Assembly (NCBI GenBank): GCA_907163375.1
Contig: CAJQUW010007502.1
Span: forward strand, 1-64,000
Direction: 5' to 3'
Length of the DNA: 64,000 nt
DNA from: Prostheceraeus crozeri
Lineage: Eukaryota; Platyhelminthes; Polycladida; Euryleptidae
Part shown: in pieces, positions 1 through 7,873 of the stretch
Numbering within the stretch: position 1 is the stretch's first letter
Layout of the letters: every line of letters begins with the position of its first letter
The notes under the pieces: model-generated
Databases searched by the model: none
What the model was told of the DNA's origin: nothing
The model's input: the letters and a program-made list of their open reading frames with translations, nothing else
Program-made: the position numbers and the translations under genes

Positions 1-105
1 CATAATAGTAAAGTGATCATTACTGGACTAAAATCTCATGTACAAGCAAATGTGATCCTAGACTATCTCATTGAGTATGTACGTACCCAGCGGATTGTAA
101 AATAA
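1..105 (+). CDS. C-terminal fragment of an unrecognised plus-strand gene
   Basis: An open frame from base 1 encodes 34 residues and ends at the stop at 103-105. It is followed at once by an AATAAA signal at 101-106. It converges on the protease gene. In Polintons and adintoviruses the polymerase B gene often faces the capsid and integrase block, so this could be its tail, but no diagnostic motif is present in so short a piece. Only position, the stop and the polyadenylation signal support it. Confidence 0.35.
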   Translation, partial: HNSKVIITGLKSHVQANVILDYLIEYVRTQRIVK

Positions 106-136
106 AAAACAATTTTTCCAACATGATGTTTTTATT
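101..136. terminator. Convergent polyadenylation signals
   Basis: AATAAA occurs on the plus strand at 101-106, just after the plus-strand stop. AATAAA occurs on the minus strand at 131-136, within the last codons of the minus-strand protease frame. Two genes meeting tail to tail with compact 3' ends is typical of small virus-like elements. The role is inferred from motif and position. Confidence 0.5.
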
Positions 137-593
137 TCAAATCATGATAGAACTTACAAATCATTTTTTCATTAGAGGATGGATTACATGAAAAGTTTTG
201 AATAATAGATGCAAATCGAGATACATGTAAACGTTTTAAGATGAAGTACAGTACAAAAGCACCACACGTTGATGAAAGTGGATGTTGTAGTATGCGTTCA
301 TTTCGCTGATATTGACGCGTATGTTTTCTCAACCACTGCTGTGTTGGTATATTTGGAGGTTGAGCAAGAGAGTCAAATAGTTCACCACGTCGGTCTTCTC
401 CAATAAAGATCGCTTTCCAATGCTCACCGCCTAAATTCTGAGAATGAGTGTTTAGCACAATAAAGATGGGATAGTGATTTGCTGCAGGTTGTAAGGTATC
501 GAGTGAATAGACATTATCGAAAGCTTTCAACGTCGCTTCGTCTGCATTACGCTGCACTTTAGTCTTAATATCGTCAGCAGTCAACCAACTCAT
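132..593 (-). CDS. PRO: Adenain-like cysteine protease (Polinton PRO)
   Basis: This 153-residue protein fits the C48/adenain (Ulp1-like) cysteine protease family, which matures capsid proteins in adenoviruses and Polintons. The catalytic set is visible in order: His58 in GEHWKAIFI, Asp74 in ELFDSL, Gln103 in LQHPLSSTCG, and Cys110 in the STCGAFVLYF motif. The spacing matches adenain, and the length is near the usual 150-200. The start ATG overlaps the stop of the upstream capsid-like gene by one base (TAATG), so the two are probably co-transcribed. It is the last gene of the minus-strand block and ends at a convergent polyadenylation site. The family call is secure; activity is not shown. Confidence 0.88.
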   Translation of the reverse strand: MSWLTADDIKTKVQRNADEATLKAFDNVYSLDTLQPAANHYPIFIVLNTHSQNLGGEHWKAIFIGEDRRGELFDSLAQPPNIPTQQWLRKHTRQYQRNERILQHPLSSTCGAFVLYFILKRLHVSRFASIIQNFSCNPSSNEKMICKFYHDLK

Positions 594-1870
594 TAACGAT
601 TATACTGAAGAATCACGTCACGATACTTTGTAATTTCAATATTTGAATCGAAGACTGCATAAATTAATACATTGATCGTCTCAGGTAGTGTTCTTTTGAA
701 CGTCAAATCCAAACGAATATTATGAGGCACGTTCGCTTGACGATAGGGTGCACTAACATCGCTGTCAGCAGTCAAATCAAATGCATAAATAGTATATCCA
801 CTCTTAAACTCTTTCATAGTCAGTCCGTTGGTATCATCCGTATTGTAAAAGCCAAAGACATCCATAAAATCAACATAACTGCGCATAAATTGATCCGCAG
901 CAAAATCTGGTTTGTAGGGTGGACCAGGATGACTCACACCATTTACACGTAAAGCAATTTCACTTAACTGATTGTGTTTAAAATTGAAAGGATTCTTCTT
1001 TATATTACCATTAAATGCATCATTTTCAACCATTGCCGCCATGAGGAGCTTCGGTGCTTCCGATGGAAAGAGGCCATCTTTCATGAAACTCTTTTGATCT
1101 TTCGGAATTGTAAAGGTGAGAAGCTTTGTATGTTGAACGGGGTAAATGGCATTTTGGCGGTTAAGACCTTCAGCATGTCCTCTAATGACACTTGGATTCG
1201 GTACTACTCGACGAATGTAAAGTGCAATATCTTCCACATGAATTCTAAAATTGTCAACTTTAGCAAATGCATTCAGCGCAAATTCAGGCTTATTCAATGT
1301 CAGCTTGAGTCGCATGCTGGTATTACAGAGTAAAAACTTTGACTGTCTAAAGAAGTCTAAATTCAGCGGACCATATAGCTGACATACTCTACTATCTTTA
1401 ATCATAGCAGATCGCTTTACAAAGCCACTGTTTGTTTCAACATCAAATTTTCCTGCTTCATCTCTATACCAGCCCATGGCTTCCATATGACTTTTTTGTG
1501 CTGCTGGATGAAACTGTGATACATGATTGAAATATGATTTATTGGGATAATCGCTTTGACCACCTTCCACCTGCTGCTCTCCAATCGTTAGAGAAACATC
1601 GCGAAGTAATGTAGTCAATGGTAAATTGTTCAGTCCAACTTTATGTGCATCGTCAATAGCAGTTCCATCTGCTTGCTGAATTCTAAACCTCAAATCAAGC
1701 ATCGCATAACTCAAATCTATGTAGTCATCACTACCACCAGGAATAACAAATTCAATGGGGCCAGCATTCTCAGCTGTTCGAGGATGATAATCTACAATAC
1801 TTGAACTAAGAATATCTGTCTGTATGGCTTGTTGATCAAACAAACAAAAACCGGAAGTTTTACACTCCAT
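593..1870 (-). CDS. Capsid-like structural protein (F54H12.2-like family)
   Basis: This 425-residue protein has the N-terminal signature of the animal proteins often annotated F54H12.2-like: a short hydrophobic-aromatic start, then a conserved stretch with GPIEFVIPG and DDYIDLSYAML near residues 37-60. Members recur in Polinton-like elements beside integrase, ATPase and protease genes. From this context and the beta-rich sequence it is inferred to be a jelly-roll capsid protein or a close structural partner. No signal peptide or membrane segment is seen. It sits immediately upstream of the protease expected to process capsid proteins, and shares a one-base start/stop overlap with it. Whether it is the major or a minor capsid protein cannot be decided by eye. 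Confidence 0.65.
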   Translation of the reverse strand: MECKTSGFCLFDQQAIQTDILSSSIVDYHPRTAENAGPIEFVIPGGSDDYIDLSYAMLDLRFRIQQADGTAIDDAHKVGLNNLPLTTLLRDVSLTIGEQQVEGGQSDYPNKSYFNHVSQFHPAAQKSHMEAMGWYRDEAGKFDVETNSGFVKRSAMIKDSRVCQLYGPLNLDFFRQSKFLLCNTSMRLKLTLNKPEFALNAFAKVDNFRIHVEDIALYIRRVVPNPSVIRGHAEGLNRQNAIYPVQHTKLLTFTIPKDQKSFMKDGLFPSEAPKLLMAAMVENDAFNGNIKKNPFNFKHNQLSEIALRVNGVSHPGPPYKPDFAADQFMRSYVDFMDVFGFYNTDDTNGLTMKEFKSGYTIYAFDLTADSDVSAPYRQANVPHNIRLDLTFKRTLPETINVLIYAVFDSNIEITKYRDVILQYNR

Positions 1871-1872
1871 GA

Positions 1873-2328
1873 TTAGAAGTTATAGCAGCGTCGTCGTTTA
1901 GCGCCTGATGAATGATTAGAGCCTCTGCGACGTTTGCGTGAATGCCTTTTGACTGAAGATCGCACCTTACCAGCTCCGCGATGTTTCCTCCTTCCTTTTT
2001 TCATTCGTTTAGGTGATTTCTTTCCTTGAGTAACACCAGCAATGGTCTGCTTCAATGTTTTTAAACCGCGTTCCTTCCCACGATTCAACAAACTGCTCTT
2101 TAAACTTCTACCTCTGGAAAGATCACTAGCAACATCACCAGCAAAGCCAACGGCATTACTTAAAACATTTCGTTTTAAAGATCTACCGACATTGGATATG
2201 AGAGGTGCTACAACAGATTTCAGTGCACCAAGTATGCTACCTCCACGTTGGCGGCGAGCGCCGATGTAAATTTGTCCTCCACCACTTACATAGGAGGGTC
2301 GTGAATAAAATGAGGCAGTTGGATTCAT
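1873..2328 (-). CDS. Small basic pX/pVI-like core or membrane-lytic protein
   Basis: This 151-residue protein has three zones. The first is an N-terminal tract rich in Tyr, Ser and Gly ending in RRQRGGSILGAL. Next is an amphipathic or hydrophobic segment at about residues 30-75. The last is a very Arg/Lys-rich tail (RKHRGAGKVRSSVKRHSRKRRRG). A GG-rich protease-like site followed by an amphipathic helix and a basic tail recalls adenovirus pX/pVI-type core or membrane-lytic proteins, which adintoviruses also encode. The gene lies two bases upstream of the capsid-like gene, so a virion role is inferred. The call rests on architecture and position, not on a catalytic motif. Confidence 0.5.
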   Translation of the reverse strand: MNPTASFYSRPSYVSGGGQIYIGARRQRGGSILGALKSVVAPLISNVGRSLKRNVLSNAVGFAGDVASDLSRGRSLKSSLLNRGKERGLKTLKQTIAGVTQGKKSPKRMKKGRRKHRGAGKVRSSVKRHSRKRRRGSNHSSGAKRRRCYNF

Positions 2329-2369
2329 AGCTCAAACCCTAAACATTGTTAGTTACAACTTTGCATGAA

Positions 2370-3458
2370 TCACTGTCGATCACTTAGATGAAAGATGTCG
2401 GCACGACGCATCCAAGAGTTCATACTTGAAGGATAACCAGTCCATTTAACAAGACACCATTCTTCACCTTGCCGTTTTTTACATCGAATGATTTTCTCTA
2501 CCAAATATGTTTCACTTTCAGTGACTACCTCAATCTCATCGCGGTAAAAGCTACCCTCAATTTCTTCATTATCGTAATCTTTCAACTTGTAGGTGGTCGG
2601 AGAGTCTTTTTGATTAATCCTTGATACTGTAAATACTTCCTCTGTCCAATTCGGGAGGTACCCTTTAGCAAAAACACTTTTCACTTTTGAGATACGAACT
2701 TTATCACCAATTTTCACATCACTTTTCACATGAGTGCGTTTACGTTGGAATGATTCGCGCACTTTATCTACATTGTCAGCATTTACATCTACTGGTCTGA
2801 GTCCAATAGAACGATGGATAGAGTGATTGTAGGCATGGAGTGTATCTTGTAGAACCTTTGTCCAATTTTGTGTCAAGTTGGCAGTAAAATGTCGCCACAA
2901 GCGATTTTTTAATGTGCGATTAAAACGTTCAACGAGTGCAGCTTTATAAGCGCTCTTTACACTAAACAACTCAATGTCATGCCTCTCAAATAATCTTGTC
3001 ACATGCTGATTTTCAAACTCTTTTCCTTGATCACTCTGAATTCTTTTTGGAATGCGACCTTCTCGAAAAATTGTTTGGAATGCTTTTGCTACTCCTTTCC
3101 CTTCTTTAGTTTTTAAAGGTTGAGCCCACGCATAACGCGAGAAAATATCAATGACGGTTAAAATAAAATTATTGCCCGAGTTATGTTTTGAAATGGAGGC
3201 AACATCACACAAATCTGCTTGCCACTGTTCATCGATGTCATGAACAATATAATGGCGGGTGCGGTACTTCTTTCTCGCTTGTTTGTGGAGTGTATAGGTA
3301 GCCTGACCCTTTAACCATCGTTTCACTTGTGATTGTGGAAGACCACTCGCTTTTGATAATTTCTTGATAGATGCAAATCCTGCCGGATGTTTTACATCAT
3401 AATAGATTGACTTCAAACGTTCAGTCGATGACGACTGACTCTTTTTCCTCCTTCTCAT
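2370..3458 (-). CDS. INT: Retroviral-type DDE integrase with C-terminal chromodomain (Polinton INT)
   Basis: The integrase catalyses insertion of the element into host DNA. The frame is open to 3,590, but the segment before the ATG at 3,458 looks non-conserved, so that ATG is preferred (362 residues). Visible parts in order are a basic N-terminus; an HTH-like zinc-free region with RWLKGQATYTLHKQ; the rve core with Asp in WQADLCDV, Asp in IQSDQGKEF and Glu in ALVERFNRTL, the last two about 34 residues apart; and a C-terminal chromodomain (VEKIIRCKK, WCLVKWTGYP, NSWMRRADI). The chromodomain is expected to guide integration to marked chromatin. This layout is diagnostic of Polinton and chromovirus-like integrases, and the neighbours decide for Polinton. 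Confidence 0.93.
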   Translation of the reverse strand: MRRRKKSQSSSTERLKSIYYDVKHPAGFASIKKLSKASGLPQSQVKRWLKGQATYTLHKQARKKYRTRHYIVHDIDEQWQADLCDVASISKHNSGNNFILTVIDIFSRYAWAQPLKTKEGKGVAKAFQTIFREGRIPKRIQSDQGKEFENQHVTRLFERHDIELFSVKSAYKAALVERFNRTLKNRLWRHFTANLTQNWTKVLQDTLHAYNHSIHRSIGLRPVDVNADNVDKVRESFQRKRTHVKSDVKIGDKVRISKVKSVFAKGYLPNWTEEVFTVSRINQKDSPTTYKLKDYDNEEIEGSFYRDEIEVVTESETYLVEKIIRCKKRQGEEWCLVKWTGYPSSMNSWMRRADIFHLSDRQ

Positions 3459-3636
3459 CTTTTTGTTTTCTTGCCTTTCTACATGTACAACAACTGCAGC
3501 ATTTAGCTTTAGCGGTTTTGCGATCGTGTTCACATTGCTTAGGGGTTTCATTATGAGAGCTGGCGCAGCAAGTGCAAGTGACAACGACATTCACCTCTGG
3601 CGGCTCATTACATGGCAAGCAACACATCTGCTTCAT
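3421..3636 (-). CDS. Cysteine-rich small protein overlapping the integrase start
   Basis: A 71-residue ATG-started frame begins just after the stop of the upstream basic protein and overlaps the 5' end of the integrase in another frame. It holds eleven cysteines in clusters (CCLPC, CTCC, then a C..H pair, then CCSCCTC) followed by a highly charged tail. The Cys spacing suggests a metal-binding peptide. The neat start position and the Cys pattern argue that it is real, and that the first 130 bases of the long integrase frame are its shadow. No family was recognised. It could equally be a zinc-binding N-terminal exon for a spliced integrase. Confidence 0.4.
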   Translation of the reverse strand: MKQMCCLPCNEPPEVNVVVTCTCCASSHNETPKQCEHDRKTAKAKCCSCCTCRKARKQKDEKEEKESVVID

Positions 3637-3637
3637 A

Positions 3638-4000
3638 TTAATAGTCTGAGAACATGTATTTCCTAGGAGGAGCTGTTTTACGTTTTCCTTTTACCAGTTT
3701 TAGTGGCGATGTAGATCTACGTCGAGTTCTTCCTCTTGTTTGCTTAGTGAGTGTGGGAGGGGATGTAGCAGGTGACGTCTTAAACCAATTTGTTGGCATT
3801 TTCATCGCCTGAAGCATTGGAGTAGTAGCCACTGTTGAATCAAGTTCTTTCAATGTCTCATTATTTAAAGCAAATTTTGGTACATTATGCTTTTTCAATA
3901 GTTTAAGAAAGTATGACCAACCAGGTGGAACATAGCCCTGACGGCGCTTTCTACGTGTCGCATACTGAATCAAGTCTTCATAACGTGAAGCATCAATCAC
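3638..4000 (-). CDS. Unrecognised basic Polinton protein
   Basis: This frame has about 120 residues and is not recognised. The N-terminal half is likely folded (YEDLIQYATRRKRRQGYVPPGWSYFLKL, around residues 7-35). The C-terminal half is Pro/Thr/Lys/Arg-rich and probably disordered (TRGRTRRRSTSPLKLVKG). It lies between the integrase/Cys-rich pair and a small ORF upstream of the ATPase, in the same orientation and with short spacers, so it is probably part of the same transcription block. A DNA- or virion-associated role is only a guess from charge and place. The exact start is uncertain. Confidence 0.55.
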   Translation of the reverse strand: MIDASRYEDLIQYATRRKRRQGYVPPGWSYFLKLLKKHNVPKFALNNETLKELDSTVATTPMLQAMKMPTNWFKTSPATSPPTLTKQTRGRTRRRSTSPLKLVKGKRKTAPPRKYMFSDY

Positions 4001-4035
4001 TTTATTTTCATCTGTAATGATTTCTCCTCTATCAT

Positions 4036-4329
4036 TTACATTGAGATGGGTTCAATACTGTTGAAAAGAGATATGGCATGTGCGCGAGATGCTAAAGGTG
4101 TAGCAGTCGATACAGAGTCACGCATCTTATTCTTCAAGTTTTTCAATTGCTCAACAGTTTCCGATTGTAATAATACAGCACGATGTGGATCTTTGATGTG
4201 AACATTTTGCTGATAATCTATTTCTTTCCTATACATTTGATTTGCAAGAGGTTGCTTTACTTGCTGCATGGCAGTCAATTGTACATATTCATCCTGAGGA
4301 ATAACAATCATGCGAGAATAAGAACTCAT
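4036..4329 (-). CDS. Small Polinton protein next to the ATPase
   Basis: This 97-residue protein starts at an ATG that overlaps the end of the packaging ATPase gene by four bases, which implies shared expression. The N-terminal stretch SSYSRMIVIPQDEYVQL resembles short proteins found next to the ATPase in other Polinton-like elements. The remainder is charged, with heptad-like leucines (VLLQSETVEQLKNLKNKM) that could form a coiled coil. The function is unknown; a structural or scaffold role would fit the context. Confidence 0.6.
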   Translation of the reverse strand: MSSYSRMIVIPQDEYVQLTAMQQVKQPLANQMYRKEIDYQQNVHIKDPHRAVLLQSETVEQLKNLKNKMRDSVSTATPLASRAHAISLFNSIEPISM

Positions 4330-4943
4330 AGTTTGTAGATAATCATGGGAGTTTTCAAAATATCACTTCGAAATCTAAATTCTTCCGGACACTCTTGCGT
4401 AAAGTCAATGAATAAGTAACCGTATGGTTTTTCAGTAGCTGCTTGAAAAATTTCAATTAAGGCTTTTGATCCTCTGGGTGCAACTTGTCGCGCTAAAATT
4501 TCAAATTGACTTTTATCTCGCGGATTCTTGAAAATAGCATAATAGTGTGCATTCAGGTTTCGTGTACGAGCTTCTTTTCCATCAGGAAACAAATTTTGTG
4601 TGATATAGATGATAAAGCACCTTTTATGGTGTGCTGCGCGAGTGAACATATCTGTAACATCTTTTGAATTCTTACTTTCTTTTAATAAATCATCCAATAC
4701 AACAACATCATTAGACTGAAGTTTATCCACTGGAATAATTCCTTCATGTCGAATAAAGTTGCGACTTTGCAATTCCTGAAACAGCGACGGTTGATAAATA
4801 CCATAACACCAAGTCACTCGATTGAAAGGTTCCTTAAACAACTCCCTTCTTTTATCCAATAAATTCAGCGTGAAAACAGTTTTACCTGCATGAGATGGAC
4901 CTGATACAGTCAGAACTTTATCACATTGAAGTCTGAAATCCAT
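4326..4943 (-). CDS. ATP: FtsK/HerA-type DNA packaging ATPase (Polinton ATP)
   Basis: The protein is inferred to drive genome packaging into capsids, as in the A32/FtsK-HerA ATPases of Polintons, adintoviruses and large DNA viruses. The ATG at 4,943 is preferred (205 residues; the open frame continues upstream without an ATG). Walker A is GPSHAGKT at about residues 15-22, and Walker B is the hydrophobic run ending VVVLDD near residue 84. A sensor-like IIYITQNLF follows, then RTRNLNAHYYAIFKNPRDKSQ, a hallmark of the Polinton branch. The length is normal for the family. It overlaps the downstream small ORF by four bases. Confidence 0.9.
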   Translation of the reverse strand: MDFRLQCDKVLTVSGPSHAGKTVFTLNLLDKRRELFKEPFNRVTWCYGIYQPSLFQELQSRNFIRHEGIIPVDKLQSNDVVVLDDLLKESKNSKDVTDMFTRAAHHKRCFIIYITQNLFPDGKEARTRNLNAHYYAIFKNPRDKSQFEILARQVAPRGSKALIEIFQAATEKPYGYLFIDFTQECPEEFRFRSDILKTPMIIYKL

Positions 4944-4974
4944 TTTATTACTTTGAGATTCAACATTTGCATAA

Positions 4975-5331
4975 TTAACGCTTAGAGCCAAAGATATTAC
5001 CCAATAGGTTGCCCACGGCAGGAGCTATCATTGGAAGTATTGCTGAAAGGAAACCGCCCTTTTGTGTTAGAGATTTCCTCTTTCTTTCAAGGGTGACTTT
5101 AGGATTGGAGATGAAACGCAATTTCGTAGCATATCGCTTAAGTAACTTTCGTTGTTTTGGCGCTAATTTCTTCGTCCTCAACTTCCTCACATGAGAAATA
5201 ATTTCACAAATGAATTTATCGTTAGCATGTCGTATAGCATTGTATCGCTGATTTGCTTTCATTCGTCGGAGAGCTTGAATGGCTGAAGAAAACTTTTGAC
5301 TTTTACGTTTCGTCATTTTACGTTTCGCCAT
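4975..5331 (-). CDS. Basic protein with C-terminal Gly-rich hydrophobic tail
   Basis: This 118-residue protein is made of a strongly basic N-terminal part (KRKMTKRKSQKF), a helical basic middle and a C-terminal hydrophobic stretch after QKGG (FLSAILPMIAPAVGNLLGN). Small proteins of this plan occur beside the ATPase in many Polinton-like elements. The GG followed by an amphipathic membrane-active helix is reminiscent of adenovirus pVI or pX cleavage products. It is inferred to be a virion protein matured by the element's protease. It lies directly upstream of the ATPase gene on the same strand. Confidence 0.65.
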   Translation of the reverse strand: MAKRKMTKRKSQKFSSAIQALRRMKANQRYNAIRHANDKFICEIISHVRKLRTKKLAPKQRKLLKRYATKLRFISNPKVTLERKRKSLTQKGGFLSAILPMIAPAVGNLLGNIFGSKR

Positions 5332-5382
5332 TTTCCGTGTTAGTCTTTGCCAAAACCTGTCTTTACCACATTTGCATAGGTA

Positions 5383-5706
5383 CTAACTATTGCGACATAA
5401 GTGACACTCGAAATGAGCAATATCACAGTGGTTACATTGGCAAAGTTGAATGCAATTACGTATGAAACAGCGTTGACAAAAAGCATGCTTACATCTCTTG
5501 AAGATGCGCTTTTCATTTCCATCCTTTCGCTTACATACATCGCAACACATAGTTTCACCGTTACTGATGTCTATAGCAAGTCTTTTTGAAGATATGAATT
5601 TGCTAGCCTTTTCTAAATAATAGACGCATGTACAGAAGGAATATACTTCGAGAGTGAGCAGACATAGCTCGAAAACCAGTTGTGCTACAATCAAGTACCA
5701 CTGCAT
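5383..5706 (-). CDS. RING-like zinc-finger protein with hydrophobic N-terminus
   Basis: The protein has about 107 residues when started at the ATG at 5,706. A hydrophobic N-terminal segment (LIVAQLVFELCLLTLEV) may be a signal anchor. It is followed by a Cys/His array: CCDVCKRK, then KRCKHAFCQRC, then CQCNHCDIAHFECHLC. The C-x2-C ... C-x-H-x2-C-x2-C order resembles a RING finger, the usual fold of E3 ubiquitin ligases, though spacing in the last part is unusual. RING proteins are accessory genes in many animal DNA viruses, where they modify host defence. That role is inferred here. Confidence 0.55.
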   Translation of the reverse strand: MQWYLIVAQLVFELCLLTLEVYSFCTCVYYLEKASKFISSKRLAIDISNGETMCCDVCKRKDGNEKRIFKRCKHAFCQRCFIRNCIQLCQCNHCDIAHFECHLCRNS

Positions 5707-5708
5707 TT

Positions 5709-6119
5709 TCAATTTTTCTTTATGGAAAGTTGAATGTGAATATCTGAAATCGCTTCAATCACCAGACTGCTACCATGATGGTTAAATGCGTTAAGACGTT
5801 CAGCAATTTTTATCATATGTCTTTTAAAAAATTCTTGGGGGTGATCTACCACTTCCATTGAGTAAGAAGCAAAATGGAAAGAGCGACTTTCCACCTCTTC
5901 CTTTCCAAAATGACTAAACTTAATTTTCGCAACTAATCGCGCCATGATAATGCTATCAGAGAATGTATTCATTAACTCTAGAAATAGAGTGCTAGCATCA
6001 TCGACCACTGCTTCGATGTCGGTCTCATCTTTATGAAATTTTATCACATAATCTTGAACAGCTCCTTTTAAACTTTGCCTATGAAAATGTAATGTTCCGC
6101 AGTCGTTTGAAAAAGACAT
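5709..6119 (-). CDS. Polinton accessory protein, conserved family of unknown role
   Basis: This 136-residue protein is ATG-started and abuts the RING-like gene. The sequence looks well folded, with features seen in Polinton-associated proteins: LVAKIKFSHFGKEE, then a HFAS segment, then FFKRHMIKIAERLNAFNHHGSSLVIEAISDIHIQLS. Sequences like the last stretch also occur at the N-terminus of some Polinton polymerase proteins and of related ORFs, so this may be that module as a separate gene. No catalytic residues can be named. Confidence 0.6.
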   Translation of the reverse strand: MSFSNDCGTLHFHRQSLKGAVQDYVIKFHKDETDIEAVVDDASTLFLELMNTFSDSIIMARLVAKIKFSHFGKEEVESRSFHFASYSMEVVDHPQEFFKRHMIKIAERLNAFNHHGSSLVIEAISDIHIQLSIKKN

Positions 6120-6203
6120 GATCGCCCTTTATCTAACCCATCCATTGCATGAAAACAACTCTTCTCATAGTAACATTTATTGAATAACTGTAACAAGCAT
6201 GCA

Positions 6204-6734
6204 TTATAAATCAATGGTTTGAAAGAGATAAAATAGATACAGCTGGTAACTATCATACAGCGAGCAATGATAACTATACAGGACTTTGGCAGTGTTGAGG
6301 TAAGGAGGAAAGAAGCATTGGTTATGAACGTAGCTACTACAACGAACAGACAAAATAGGAACACACAAATCCTTAAAACGTTTCGTGACTTCATGATAAT
6401 GTTGATTCACTCTACTATCCCAAGGCGGGAGCAAAATATCATCAATGATTAGATTGGGAAATACTTTCCTCTCCTTACCAGGATTATTACAAAAGATGCG
6501 TATAACATTGAAAGCAGCTAACCATCGTTTAAAGTCAATAAGAAGAGCACTTTCACAAGAAAAGCCATAGTCTTGCAAATATTTCAGATTAAGTCCATGA
6601 ATGTGTTTTCTCGCCCATTGATCAACATTGGGATCGCAGTTGGCATGTTGATGATAGACACTAACAATCTGATATGTCCAATTGTTCATAGCAATAGCAC
6701 TGAGCTCCTGTACAGGTTCACCCTCACAATCCAT
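6204..6734 (-). CDS. Possible DEDD-type 3'-5' exonuclease-like protein
   Basis: This 176-residue protein starts with an ATG placed right inside a predicted beta strand (IIIF before it, then MDCEGEPVQELSAIAM). A hydrophobic strand followed by D-x-E and, several residues on, a hydrophobic SAI pattern matches motif I of DEDD/RNase-H-fold exonucleases. Further on there is a WARKHIHGLN segment, a FKRWLAAFNVIRIFCNNPGKE strand-turn resembling the motif II region, and a LPPWDSRVNQ segment with conserved look. The final acidic motif is not clear. The role would be nucleic-acid processing of the element or host interference. The frame may extend upstream beyond the ATG. The family call is tentative. 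Confidence 0.45.
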   Translation of the reverse strand: MDCEGEPVQELSAIAMNNWTYQIVSVYHQHANCDPNVDQWARKHIHGLNLKYLQDYGFSCESALLIDFKRWLAAFNVIRIFCNNPGKERKVFPNLIIDDILLPPWDSRVNQHYHEVTKRFKDLCVPILSVRCSSYVHNQCFFPPYLNTAKVLYSYHCSLYDSYQLYLFYLFQTIDL

Positions 6735-6786
6735 AAAAATGATGATAGAAGCCTAAAACGGAAATTTACACATCTAAGGAAACGTT

Positions 6787-6987
6787 CTATAACATATTAC
6801 AAAATGAAGAATTACATCGATGCTTTTCACGACAAAATACACAAATGATATGATGGCAACGAAGAAGTAAAATGTATCTAATAAGACCACGTCTACGACA
6901 CTCAAAGCACATAAGCAAATTGTCATAGGGTAGAGTTAGGAAAGGGCTAGTAATTCTCCTTCTTTGATTTGCGTTTTGATGTAGCAT
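6787..6987 (-). CDS. Second small RING-like Cys protein
   Basis: The first ATG in this frame is at 6,987 and gives 66 residues. Cys/His residues occur as CFEC, RCHHIICVFC and HRCNSSFC, again giving a C-x2-C ... C-x-H ... C-x2-C pattern. The 5' end overlaps the 3' end of the upstream ORF. It resembles the RING-like ORF at 5,383-5,706 in layout, so the two may be diverged duplicates. Small size and overlap keep confidence low. Confidence 0.35.
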   Translation of the reverse strand: MLHQNANQRRRITSPFLTLPYDNLLMCFECRRRGLIRYILLLRCHHIICVFCREKHRCNSSFCNML

Positions 6988-7561
6988 TCTTCTCCGACTT
7001 GCGCTTCGTACCACTGCTGTTAAGGATTTGATCAATTATGTCGTCCACGTTGGGTGGTTTTGGAATATATAGGATGGATTCCATATGCATGGAGAGAGAG
7101 GCTATTTTATTATCCTTTTGTCGACCATAATATAGCCCATTCACTTTGAAAAGGATATCCCAAGTACCTTCTCCGAGCTCATCACATCTGATGGGTATTG
7201 AATGATCTCCATCCTTCTTATAGTAAGTACACCAATGTGATAATGGTAGGCAAATGTGATTACCATCCCAAATCTTTCTATAGGGAGTATCCATGTCATC
7301 TCTCGCTTTCCACTCTTGAGCAAGAGGAGTAGGAATGTCCATATTTAATGTCACGTACTCCTCAATAATATCAAGTTGGTGGCGAATGTACCGACTCACG
7401 GGGATCAGTATGTAGTCCCCATACTGATTGTGCATTATCTTGACATCCGTGGAAGGGAGCATTCCCGTTTGGAGTATTACGCTATGATCATCATAACGCA
7501 AGGCTTGTTTAAATTTACGCTGTAGCGGTGTAGGATTATGTACCTTGGTTGTTTCTTCCAC
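6947..7561 (-). CDS. Unrecognised promoter-proximal Polinton protein
   Basis: An open frame of about 204 residues with no recognised domain. The body has balanced composition and looks globular, with several aromatic motifs (LPLSHWCTYYKKDGDHSIPIRCDELGEG split by charged turns). The C-terminus is a Lys/Arg/Ser tail (TKRKSEKNATSKRKSKKE) that could be a nuclear-localisation signal. It is the first gene after the promoter at 7,821-7,868. Between them a GTAAGT donor and a pyrimidine-rich TTTTCAG acceptor on the minus strand outline a possible 68-bp leader intron (7,652-7,719). Position next to the promoter suggests an early or regulatory protein. Confidence 0.55.
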   Translation of the reverse strand: MEETTKVHNPTPLQRKFKQALRYDDHSVILQTGMLPSTDVKIMHNQYGDYILIPVSRYIRHQLDIIEEYVTLNMDIPTPLAQEWKARDDMDTPYRKIWDGNHICLPLSHWCTYYKKDGDHSIPIRCDELGEGTWDILFKVNGLYYGRQKDNKIASLSMHMESILYIPKPPNVDDIIDQILNSSGTKRKSEKNATSKRKSKKENY

Positions 7562-7820
7562 TGGCCTCAGTTGTAGATGATCTGACCGCAGCGAACCTTG
7601 TAACGTTTGACCGCCATTTTGTCCTACTAGTGCAGCAGATGGAGTAGATGCCTGAAAATGAAAAAAGATTGTATTAAGTTTACGTTCAAGGGAGGAGAGG
7701 GAGGGAAGTAGCGACTTACCATTTTAGTTGGATAATAGAACAGGGAACTAGAGAGAGAAAATGTGCGTCCGTCACTCGTGTGATTCAACGATGGAATGAT
7801 TCTCACTGTGGAAGGCTCGC

Positions 7821-7868
7821 TATTTATAAAGAAATGCTTGATTCTCATTGGATGATGATCCTCATTGG
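7821..7868 (-). promoter_or_regulatory. CCAAT/TATA promoter for the minus-strand block
   Basis: On the minus strand there are two CCAAT boxes (complement of ATTGG at 7,864-7,868 and 7,847-7,851). A TTATAAATA box (7,821-7,829) lies downstream of them, about 100 bases before a possible leader exon. Order and spacing are those of a normal RNA polymerase II core promoter. It probably drives the promoter-proximal Polinton genes. Confidence 0.55.
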
Positions 7869-7873
7869 ACAAT

